Made by a program: the position numbers and the translations under genes
Notes under the pieces: model-generated
What the model was told of the DNA's origin: nothing
The model's input: the letters and a program-made list of their open reading frames with translations, nothing else
Databases searched by the model: none
Shown here: one piece after another, positions 48,679-58,037 of the stretch
Layout of the letters: each line of letters starts with the position of its first letter
Position numbering within the stretch: position 1 is the stretch's first letter
NCBI GenBank assembly: GCA_002245135.1
Contig: NGBS01001173.1
Location: forward strand, 1-64,000
DNA from: Proteromonas lacertae
Taxonomy: Eukaryota; Sar; Bigyra; Opalinata; Proteromonadidae
Direction of reading: 5' to 3'
Length of the DNA: 64,000 nucleotides

Positions 48679-50708
48679 CAGGAGGAAAACAATTAGCATT
48701 ATTTTCTTACGATTCAAAATCATATTTATTCAAAAAGAGTGATAATAAACCAATAGAAATAAAACCTTCTGAAAAAAGTGATAATACTAAATTCACTATC
48801 ACATGTACTGGTAATACAAACATAGCTAAAATCAATGAAAATGGTACAATTACTGTTACAACAACTGCTATTGGTACTGCAACATGTACTATCAAATGTG
48901 AAGGAGATGATTATGGATCTTATTCTGATATGTTAAAATTTGAAGTAAAAGAAAAAATTTTACCAACATTTGATAATATAAACAGTGTATTTCCTAAATT
49001 TATAAAACCAAATGAAGAATTCAGTGTTACTATAAGGTTGAATATGCCAAGCGATTATTCTATTATGAAATATCCTTACGATATTAGCTTGACAATATCT
49101 AATGCTAATTTTAGTAGTATAAGCTTGACAGAATTGATTCAGTCAAATGATAATGAAATAGCAATTGAAGCAAAATTCGCTAATATTGTATTAAAACCAA
49201 AAGGAAGCAATAATCAAGATCTTTATGTTGATATTCAAGTTGATGGAGTTGATAATGAAAAAAGTAATTTGCAAGGATTAAGAAAATCAATAGCAGTACT
49301 ATTTTCAAATGAATGTAAGAATCCAGATCAAGATGGATTATGTTGTAAAAGAAATGAAACATTAGGAGAATCATGTACATCATTATCAATGACAATTCCA
49401 TTTACTACAGATTTGGATAACAAATTTAGAAATGACTTTAACAAGGCATTTTATGAGACAATAATTAAAGGAAATCCATTCAGACATATAATGACAGTTG
49501 AAGGAAAGAAAAATATAAAATTTAGTGTAAAGTATTATTCAAATTTGACAGAATCAAGTAATAATAGATTATTAGCTGATTATCCTATCAATTGGGCTGA
49601 AGTTAAGAATCCTTTAGCATATGCAGAAGTATTAACTAACAAAATGGTTGATGATAGTATAGAAATTGGTTCTACATTTGTTAAAGATGTATTAGGTGTT
49701 GAAGATGATAATACAATCTTTTTATTAAATCAACATTTAGCAGATCAATCAGAAACATTAAAAACTAGAGTTGTTGAAGTGTTAGCAGTTAATGAAGTAA
49801 TGATTGATCCAGCTGTTGAAATTGTTAATGATAATAAATTCGTTCAAATTGACGGTAATAGTGGTGATAATGATTTTAATAGTGGAGGTGATGGAGGTGA
49901 TAGCGGCGGAGATGGAAGTGGAGGTGATGGTGATGGTGGTAATAATGGAGAGGATAAAGGTAGTAGTAAGAGTAACAGTAATTGGGTTAAAGATAATTGG
50001 TGGGTGATTCTGATCATATGTATTGCTGTTGTATTAGTTATAGCAATAATTGGTGTAGTGATATATGCAACTTCATTCAAAAAAGAAAGTAGCAGTAAAA
50101 ATATTAAAGCACTTTCAAATAAAAACATGAAAGAAACCAAAATTACAATAGATCAAGTTGTAGAAGAACAAGGAGTAAATGAAAAAGACATTTATAAACC
50201 ATTTACTAGTGCAGTTGTTCATGAAGGTTATTTAACAGTAAATGGTAATAAGAGATATTGTGTTATTACATTTGAACCTGCTTTATTTAGAACATATGAT
50301 ACAATGGTAGTAAGTAGTTATGGAAATGTTTACTTAGGTGAAGAATATATTATCTCACTTAGTTGTTGTAGTGGTGTTCTATATAAAGAAAATTCTAATG
50401 AATTTGTTATTAATATGAAAGTTAAAGATAAGAAAGTAAAATGTATTGAAGCTGGAGATGTTGATATGAATATGAACATAAAGAGCTGTGGTAATAATAA
50501 TAATAATTCAATTGAAGATATTAAGAAATGGGTTGAATCATTTAGAGATTTTACTCATCAAGTTCCTCATGTAGTGAATGCTTGGACTTCATCAACTGCT
50601 TTGATATATGATAAAGATGGTAAACTAACTTCACCCAAGAGTCAAACCATTGAACAAGCTGTTGAAAGAGCAAAGCAGAGAAAAGGGATGATTAATTCAA
50701 AAGTATAA
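45705..50708 (+). CDS. Triple CAP-module surface protein with cytoplasmic PH-like domain (long-tail copy)
   Basis: Paralogue of the gene at 39580-43983, 1,667 residues, intronless. Residues 1 to ~990 look identical to it (signal peptide, three CAP modules, YPPPG turns). From the hinge on, the Ig-like domain, the ECKNPDQDGLCCKRNET cluster and the stalk are similar but clearly diverged. A Gly/Asp-rich linker precedes the membrane helix WWVILIICIAVVLVIAIIGV (about residue 1432). The cytoplasmic tail is about 200 residues longer than in the partner. It has a PH-like pattern: AVVHEGYLTVNGNKRYCVI, beta strands, and a closing helix IKKWVESFRDF with the conserved Trp (residues ~1500-1620). This suggests coupling of the same ectodomain to membrane phosphoinositides or signalling partners (inference). 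Confidence 0.82.
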   Translation: MLLSLFLCLVVVYCEDIGATSLFDCQPVSFNELYSKSFKEFKQMVSKYQGSTTYPPYGKVNVNTCEIISYSSHDYQFVAINAINGYRNYVGLPPAMFDCVGTVRSDPIGLYLYANDDPTAKFNVNYDSSKKCARTMNQNLFMDSIKVRKQRKDNTDGKLIYRIVDELMESKDDNHLVSRRKLLDYRMKDFVTSAVGGTNPDNYVYYVFVTTSRTSMESEGFIAYPPPGYANLDYIKGPMSFHHYKISENVKMSVKNRAGEDVKFSMSLDPLNDTYVNPGISFKFDLTLKEKYTINVYWTNKHEKFNFTYGFFVIDDTTKIEDLSIEKCDATNPPYNPVEAAGTSIFNCRTLSYSPLYKRSLSDLLNRYVSVYGSTSTSPTKISQNDECDMNHETESSLQSRGLDVFNFYRYYIGAPDIGYNANYQTECDESGIFSLVNGIMEHEPTEGKCYSEERVKCLKESNLAQGYGSIEEAFTGWMIDKDSKSVGHRRYMMYPYLNATTISALQKGQNSFYVQRIMDYNNDVQGISPFYTYPPPGFVIKDISPKLTNWNSFHHNKIKDDNLKVKVVDVLGGEVSIRTSKEGLTSNQPLPCILWQFNYEPMIGKQYTITVSWKNLGADFVFNYTMIYVNLDTKVSIREPTQCSVQSNNALFDCEVVSNHSGYTYDYETLKSTYNNIMKKLPSDVNDVLTTPVYNNGWKIVADEYRKGSIVGDVMYEMLNLIRKWIGSSEVENGYYESMSRYANMSDRCYAILHYAYPKLIPDQTMCSTNCDYSYKTEIGSNECYKTGKFSSGETLMDSFFNLLTTSDWAMDNRRTFIDYSLLKATFATVIYPQPDGKTNHYETIGNFRYRDMSKLSDNFIAYPPPGIALKELIHGDFSFHHNGLSTPITLKIWNKAGDEVNYTVNYDGVYQYVMKGFSYKIENLKIGERYTVEVTWDGGGISYDYKYMYYYVDMNTAPKLESGCKYEPDYKPTSPPTFPPRTEPPKPTVTGGKQLALFSYDSKSYLFKKSDNKPIEIKPSEKSDNTKFTITCTGNTNIAKINENGTITVTTTAIGTATCTIKCEGDDYGSYSDMLKFEVKEKILPTFDNINSVFPKFIKPNEEFSVTIRLNMPSDYSIMKYPYDISLTISNANFSSISLTELIQSNDNEIAIEAKFANIVLKPKGSNNQDLYVDIQVDGVDNEKSNLQGLRKSIAVLFSNECKNPDQDGLCCKRNETLGESCTSLSMTIPFTTDLDNKFRNDFNKAFYETIIKGNPFRHIMTVEGKKNIKFSVKYYSNLTESSNNRLLADYPINWAEVKNPLAYAEVLTNKMVDDSIEIGSTFVKDVLGVEDDNTIFLLNQHLADQSETLKTRVVEVLAVNEVMIDPAVEIVNDNKFVQIDGNSGDNDFNSGGDGGDSGGDGSGGDGDGGNNGEDKGSSKSNSNWVKDNWWVILIICIAVVLVIAIIGVVIYATSFKKESSSKNIKALSNKNMKETKITIDQVVEEQGVNEKDIYKPFTSAVVHEGYLTVNGNKRYCVITFEPALFRTYDTMVVSSYGNVYLGEEYIISLSCCSGVLYKENSNEFVINMKVKDKKVKCIEAGDVDMNMNIKSCGNNNNNSIEDIKKWVESFRDFTHQVPHVVNAWTSSTALIYDKDGKLTSPKSQTIEQAVERAKQRKGMINSKV

Positions 50709-50886
50709 GAAAATGTGATAACTCGATTTTATTATTATTATTATCGTGTTATGTTTTTATAAATGTATTTATTGATATAAGGGTATAATGATTTTTTAAA
50801 TGGAATAATAAATTTACTTAACATATATGTATGTACGGCTTATAAAAGCACTTTCAACACATAAAATTAAACGACTCTATTTATAG

Positions 50887-51872
50887 ACTTGATATAAGTG
50901 ATAATAATATAGATTCAGTTGGAATAGAATATTTGATGAATTATTTGAAAGAAAATGATATTATTGCAAAATTATTCATTCATGGTATATATGTTATAAT
51001 ATATATAATAAATTTTTAATAGATAATCCAATTGGAAATGGTGGATTTAAATTATTACAGAATATTTTATGTAAATTATATGATAGCGATAATGATATGG
51101 ATTTGAGTAATACATCAATAGATGATAAAAGTGTGATAATATTAGCAAAAGAATTAGATTCATTTTCCGAATGTCACCTAATAAATCTAAGTGGAAATAA
51201 TATTAGAATGAATGGATTAAAAGCAGTTTGTAAAAAATCATTAGAAAATGAAAAATACATTATGGTCAAATGAAGAAGTGGAATATTATTTGAATTATTG
51301 TATTAAAAAGAAGAAGAGAGGTTATAATGATGATTATTATGATTTTTCAAGTATATAAATGTAGAATGTAATGAAATAGATATGAATTTGACTGATTCTC
51401 ATATTAAATTAATAAAACAGATTCATTTTAGAAAACTAAATTTATTCAATAATCGAATTAGCTCAAAAGGATTAAAAGAATTAATGGATGATTTATCAGA
51501 CAAAATGATCAATATTTCAATATTCAATAATGAAATTGGAGATGATGAAATAGAGAAAATATGTAAATATTTAGATAAATTTGTAATAGATTGTTCCTGT
51601 TTATGTTTATTAAGTATTTATATAATATAATTATAAAAATATGAATAGATGTAGGAATGAGTGAGAAAGGATTAAAAATGTTGATAGAAAGAGTAAAAGA
51701 ATATCATCCATTAGAAAGACTTAATCTTGGTGGAAATAAACTAAATGAAAGTGAATTGAGATTAATGAAAGAAAATAAAAAAGTATTTGAATATGTTGAA
51801 GAATTAATAATAAGTGTAAAAGAAAATATAGAAGAAAAAGAATTAGACTCTTTTATAGAAACATTTCATTAG
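50887..51872 (+). pseudogene. 5'-truncated LRR gene fragment (copy B')
   Basis: Same exons and small introns as the 3' half of copy B: DISDNNIDSVGIEYLMNY, NLSGNNIRMNGLKAV, the block from RKLNLFNNRISSKGLKELMDD, and the terminal GMSEKGLKMLIERVKEYHP exon. The encoded residues of the last two exons are identical to copy B. It has no start, no kinase part and no first LRRs, so it is a duplicated fragment. Confidence 0.8.
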
Positions 51873-51975
51873 TTGTGCAGAAATACATAACAAAAGATGT
51901 TGATAATTAACACTATCTATAAAATCTAATTCTATAATTGTGTTTTTAAAAAGAATAAAAAAGTAAAAAGTAAAT

Positions 51976-52046
51976 TGCGTCGGCCGGGAATCGGACCCGG
52001 GTCTCTTCCGTGGCAGGGAAGTATCATGCCACTGGACCACCGACGC
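51976..52046 (-). tRNA. tRNA-Gly (anticodon GCC), second copy
   Basis: Exact reverse complement of the tRNA at 36498-36568, including the unusual TCCGATT T loop and the flanking T-rich tract. It lies in the outer right arm of the palindrome. Confidence 0.92.
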
Positions 52047-52180
52047 TCAAAATTTTTGATTATTTTTACATTCATAAGCTCTACAGATTACTTTTTATCT
52101 TTAACAATCCATCTAGTGAGCATTTAGAACTAGTTTATATATATAACAACACAAGAATGAAATAAAAAGAATCATATTAT

Positions 52181-54359
52181 TCAATACAAAAAATCTACAT
52201 TCCACAAATCATAATCTCTTCCTTTATTAACTTCATCTTTGTTAATTACAGGAGAAGGTTGTGGAGATATAATTGGCTCATCCTTTCTCTCTTCAATCTT
52301 TTCATTACTTTTTGCCTCATTGATATTACTACTTTTTGTTTTAGTTTTATTCTTCTTATTATTTTCATTTTTACTTGTCAATTTATTGATTGATTTAATG
52401 TTCTTTCTAGGTGGAGGAGTATTTTTAGATTCTATAAAAAATAATATAATTATGATATATATACTAGCAGTACGAGGTGGAGCAACAGGTGTTTTTTCTA
52501 TATAAAAAAATAAAATAAATAATACGGATTGGCGAAGGTTTAGTTTTCTTTGTTTCTTGTTTTTCTTCCTCTTCCTCTTCATGGTTATAATTATCCAATT
52601 TAAATTCCTCTTCCATTTTACTATCAATATTGATTTCATTATAATCATTACTACTTGAAATAATTGGAGAAACAACTGGAATTATTGGTTCTTCACTACA
52701 TTTATCACAACAGAAACTAAGTCCATTTTTACATATTCCTTTTGGTCTGTAGAATTTATTTTCACATTTGGGATTATGACATTTTATTGTATTTTCTTCA
52801 ATATATAAATTCTATTAAAAAAATATTAATGTATTAATATAATGATATAAATATAAATATAAATATATACAAAACAATTTTCACTACAAAAGTTCTTTTC
52901 TTTTTCTATCGTTGTATATACTTTTGACATTGAAAATATTTTATAACATTTCCAACAACATATTTTATCATTTACCAATGGTTCTTCGTTTGTACCAGTT
53001 ATGATGGTGGTGGTTTCTTTTAGTTCATTTGAACTATTATTATTTCCTTTGGCTCTAGAAGCTCTCCAGTCTTTTACAGCTTGTTGGAATAATCTCTATA
53101 AAATATACAATTATAATAATGATATATATATTTATATATATATATACTCTTTGTTCATTCTCATCATATTCTCCTTCAGCTAATTTACTCTCATTTCCTA
53201 CAGATGTAACAAATGCATTCTTTATTTTTTCTCTATCTATTTTCTCTTCATTATTATTATCTGATAATAATAATAATTCAGAAGTATCAGTTTCTGGTCC
53301 ACCTAATGGATTCATCCAAACATCACTTCCACCTGCTGATGCTAATGATTTTGGCTTTTCTTTTATACTTTTTCTCCACTCATTTACTGCTTCAATAAAA
53401 GAAGCATGTTCTTTTGCTTCATCATACTATTTATAAATAATATATATATATATATATATACTACATCATCTGCATCACCTAAGTTTACTGGAACTCTTCC
53501 ATTTCCTGATATTTGATTGGCTGAAAGTGGCTTGACTTGAGACCAATGTACTCTTTTTCCTTCACTTGGTTTAGTAGTTTCTGAGTTTCTATGCGGTGGT
53601 ACTGCTTCTGTATCAACTGCAGTTGTGGTTGATGATATTGCAGTCGGATTTGTATCTAATAATGGAGATGCTTTTGTTGGATCAATAATTGGAGTTTTCT
53701 TTCTCTATTATTATTATTATTATAATAAAATTATACGATTAAATTAGATAATGGTGGTGTTGAATCAGCATCAATTGGAGGAGGAGGTTTTTTAATTGTT
53801 TCAATTGCTTTTAATATTGTTTTTCTATGTCCTAAAATGTCAATTTTCATATAATCCATATCTTGATCAGATAATTCTAGTAATAAGCATCCATCTATTT
53901 GATTCTTTTCAAATCTCTTACAATATTCTGTTAAACCCAAAGTTTTTGAAAGCCAAAGTGATACTTGCGCTATATTCCAGTCTTTTACTATTTCTGGAGT
54001 TAATTGGGAGTTTTCAGCTATTAATTCTCTTCTTCCTGATTGAGGTCTTTTCACCTTTGTTGGTTTTGTATTGATTTTTTCTTTCACATCTTTAGCATAA
54101 CTACGAATTGATCCTCTTTCAGCTTTTGAAGTTCCCCATTTTATACCAGATCTATCAATAAATCAATATTTAATACTTTGGTATTGCTGACTTTTTTTTC
54201 TGCTCTTCTAAACTAAGTTTTAATGACCTAAATATTTCAATATTTCAAAAATACTTCAATCTAAGCTCAATTGCTTTAGTTTCTTCCTCTAATTTATCAG
54301 ACTCTTTCGAATTACTACAATAAAACTTAACAATTATACACTTTTCTCTTTCTATTCAT
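52181..54359 (-). CDS. SAM-domain protein with repeated FxxAVxxWR motif and Cys cluster
   Basis: Multi-exon gene; exons splice in frame from the ATG at 54359 (first intron 25 nt). After a short coiled start comes KWGTSKAERGSIRSYAKDV. A SAM domain at ~53800-53970 reads DWNIAQVSLWLSKTLGLTEY, LLLELSDQDMDYMKI and GHRKTILKAIE. A Pro/Ser/Thr linker follows, then two short repeats, FIEAVNEWRKS (~53385) and LFQQAVKDWRAS (~53085). Next is a Cys-rich zinc-finger-like stretch (CCWKCYKIF, NFCSENC, CHNPKCENKFY, GICKNGLSFCCDKC at ~52990-52690) and a long charged tail. SAM domains mediate protein association; the rest suggests a scaffold. I do not recognise the family as a whole. Confidence 0.65.
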
Positions 54360-54546
54360 TTATTTTTGAAAATCAGTTTCACACTTTTTCATACACCAGA
54401 AACGGATTATTTTTTTAATCAAAATTGGTATTTTGAAATTTATGATATTAAAGAATGTTTATAGGTGATAAAGATATTTAAAATATACTATATTTTATAT
54501 ATATAATAATATTAAAAAACAATAAACATCAATAGTTATAATTCAA

Positions 54547-57500
54547 TTATTCTATATTGAGGAATTGTTTTGATAATACTATTTTATCTTCTTCTATTAT
54601 TCCATCCAACTTTATTCTTCCTATTGATGAAAATGTTTCTAGAAAGGATTTTAATTCTGATTTATCTATATCTTCTTTTAATGTTATTGATAATTCATCT
54701 AAATCTTCAAATACTTCTTTGTTTTCTTTCATTAATCTCAATTCTCTTTCATCTAATTCATTTCCTGATAGATATAGATATCTTAATGGTTTATTATCTT
54801 TTAATCTTTCTATTAACATCATCAATCCTTTTTCACTCATTCCAATTTCTATATACAATACAATAGAATACAGAATTTTAAATACTTGAGATGTCTAATG
54901 ATGATATAGAATAAATAAATTTATCTAAATATTTATATATTATCTCTATTCCTTCATCTCCAATTTCATTATTATGAATTGAGATATATTCAACACTTTC
55001 TGGAATAGAATCTGTTAATTCTTTTAATCCATTACAACTAATCTTGTTTTTGGATATATCAAGTATTTCATAATCAATCTGTTTAATTAATGAAATATAA
55101 GAATCATTCAGATTTAAATCTATTTCATTATAAACACAGATAATATACTGGAAAAATCATAACCGTTTCCATAACCTTTTCTTTTCTTTTTAATACAATA
55201 ATCCAAATAATATTCCAATTCTTCTTTTCTCCATGATGAACATTTCATTTGAATAAATGGATATTCTTCTTTTTCTAATGTTTTGGAACAAATTGATTTT
55301 AATCCATTCATTCGAATATTATTTCCATTTAAGTTTATTGCGTAGCAATTGGAAATTGAATCTATCTTATCAGCTAATAATATCACACTTTCATCATCTA
55401 TTGAGATATTGGTTAAATCTAAATAGTAATAATATATAAGCAGTTTTATATTCTCTATTAATAGCTTAAATCCAGCATTACCAATTGGATTATCTATTAA
55501 ACAAATTAAAAATTACCATAAATATACTTTGAATATTCAATTCTTTAATATTATCATTTTCTTTCATATAATTCATCAAATATTCTATTCCATCTAAATC
55601 TATATTATTATCACTTATATCCAATCTGATCTTTTGATGAATACTCTTTAAACCATCAAAATACTTCAATCCAATTGAAGATAATCCCATTTCTATTGAA
55701 TATTAAAAGATAGTATTTATACTTGAACAATTAATCTCATACAAATTATTTAATAAATGTAAATGTGGAGATAATATTTTCATTCCTTCATCTCCTATTT
55801 CATTTTCATTTAATTCAAGATATTTAAGATTTGGAAATGAAGACAAATTGTTTATCAATATTTCTATACTTCTATATGTTAGTTTATTATCTATATAATA
55901 ATAAAAATATCAAATTTTACAACGCAAATATAACACTTCTATTTCTTTCAATTCATTTGATCGTAATGAAATGAATGTTTTGAAAATATCATCATCTATT
56001 TCTGAATTACTCAGATATAATTCATTGTCTTGGTTTATATATTTGACTAATTCAGGAATGTCTTTATCAATCAGTATTTCTTTACTAACATCACAAAATA
56101 TATTTGGAAATTTAGATAATAATGCTTTTAATCCTATTGAATGAATGTTTTGGTTGTATTGAATATCTATTTTATTAAGATTTGGATATTTATATAATTC
56201 TGATGATAATAACATCATACATTCATCATCTAAATTCATTCCTTCAAGATCCAATTCATTGTCTTTGTTGATTAATAAATTCAAATATGGAAGTAATAAT
56301 TTAAATCCTTTCACACCAATTAGATTAGCTATTTCATAGAATAACAATATGATTATAAATACAATGAAGATCTAAATATTTCAATTTCATCAATGGAATT
56401 GATTTAACAAATGATTCAATGAAATAGGAAGTAAGATTACAACATGATAAATCTAATGTTTGTAGATTTGATAATCCAGTCAAATATGATATAAACAATG
56501 ATTGACGAATAATTGGTATGTGAATAAAATCTATACAAATAACAATATATAGAAAATACCAAATATCAGCTTAGTTGGATTGATTATTCTCAATATTCTA
56601 AAAAAATAACTCATTCCTTCTTCACAGAAACATATACAATCTGATTTTATTTGAATAATTTCTTTATCTGAATAATCACTTTCTATCTTAAATATTATCT
56701 CATCTAAATTACATTCTCCATATCACATTTATGATGTATTTGAAATTTCAATCTATCTTCAATTGAATTATCTTCTTTGTACATTTTCATCATCAATAAT
56801 ATTGACAATATTCTTTCATTTGGTTGAATATTGTAGGATTCTATCAATTTATCTCTAATCACTTCTCTTTTTTCACTTTCAATATAATATTTTGATGGAT
56901 ATTCTATTGGAAATTTAACAATTGTATTATCATTATTATATAACATTTCTTTTCTTTCTTCATATATCATTACATTATTATCTTTATCTCTCAATATTTC
57001 ACTCATTTTTATCATTTCTTTCTTCAACTCTTTTATACTCATTCTATCTTCATTCTTCACTTTCAATATTCTACATATCATTTCTTTCATCATTTCATCA
57101 CATTCTACATCTAAACTATATTTACATCTCACAATATTCTCTTTTGTTTTAAACATATTATCATCTTCATTAAATGGTAATTTCTTAAACATCATTTCAT
57201 ATAATATACAGCCAACTGACCAAATCACACTTCTTTCATTACATTCTAATCCATTCAATTTTTCAGGGCTTTTGAAATTTATATCATATATTCTCATATC
57301 TTCTTCTTTTCTTATTTCATTCAAACATAAATCACATAACTTTAAATCACCATTCTCTTCATATATCACATTACTACTCTTCAAATTGTTTATCATTATG
57401 TCATATCCAATCAATATCATCAATATGTTGCATATTCCACATATCACATCATATATATCACAGCTTAACATGGATTTAGTGTAAAGTACCTTTTCTAAAT

Positions 57501-57827
57501 CTCTACAATAATAATCTCTCTCTAAAACCGCATATTCATTATATCTATCCAAATGAACATATTTAAAGCACCTGACAATGGAAGAACAAGAATTACGTAA
57601 TAACAAGTTATTTTCATTGAATTTCAATATTTTCTTTCCCTTTATTCCAACAGTATTTAATATCTTCATAATTTTTACATTTTTCTGGATTTGTAGTTCA
57701 AAATCTACTTCATTTCTACTCTTTTCTGTTCTCTTTTTCACCTATTAAAATATTTCAATCTACATACCTTAAAACGCGATTGTAATACCAATAATAAAAT
57801 ACCATCTATGTAAAAATTCATTTTCAT
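54547..57827 (-). CDS. Pseudokinase-leucine-rich-repeat protein (copy C, most complete)
   Basis: The N-terminal ~250 residues are kinase-like: LKSSNVIYEENGDLKLCDLC in the catalytic-loop/DFG region, FKSPEKLNGL (APE), VIWSVGCILYEM (DxWSxG region) and ILKVKNEDRMSIKEL (end of C-lobe). HRD is replaced by INN and DFG by DLC, and the glycine loop is not recognisable, so catalysis is unlikely. After a linker come about ten LRRs (for example LDLSCCNLTS, LDISDNNIDLDGIEYLMNY, NLNGNNIRMNGLKSI, YLYLSGNELDERELRLM). These are spread over exons split by ~26-37-nt introns, with no signal peptide. The first exon (ATG ~57827) joins by a 26-nt intron. One frame break near 56725 separates the linker from CFCEEGMSYFFRIL; the rest splices cleanly. 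Likely a cytosolic scaffold or sensor. Confidence 0.75.
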
Positions 57828-58037
57828 ATAAAGAATGAATCGAACCAAGCTTTGTAACAGATATTTTTCTAAAAATGATAATAGTTATTCACTCAATAGA
57901 ATGGCATTTTCATATTTATTTTTTTACAAATATAGCATTACTGTGCTAAATATTAAGTTAAATAAGATTTAAAAATAGAGGCTTGATAAAATGTTTGAAA
58001 TTATAGTTTGAGGTTTGACATTTCTTTTTCATTTTTT

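Larger units (their letters stand above)
50887..52159. repeat. Palindrome, outer right arm
   Basis: Inverted partner of 36388-37667. It begins abruptly inside an LRR exon (at the words coding LDISDNNID) only ~180 bases after the CAP gene stop and runs through the tRNA. The ~1.9 kb that separates the same elements in the left arm is missing here. Confidence 0.9.

Noticed and set aside
36388-52159. The palindrome as a DNA transposon or other mobile element with inverted ends
   Set aside because: No transposase, integrase or reverse-transcriptase-like frame lies inside, the arms hold host genes and a tRNA, and no target-site duplication is apparent at ~36388/52159.
54547-57827. Active protein kinase
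   Set aside because: The HRD aspartate is replaced (INN) and DFG reads DLC; the glycine loop is not recognisable.
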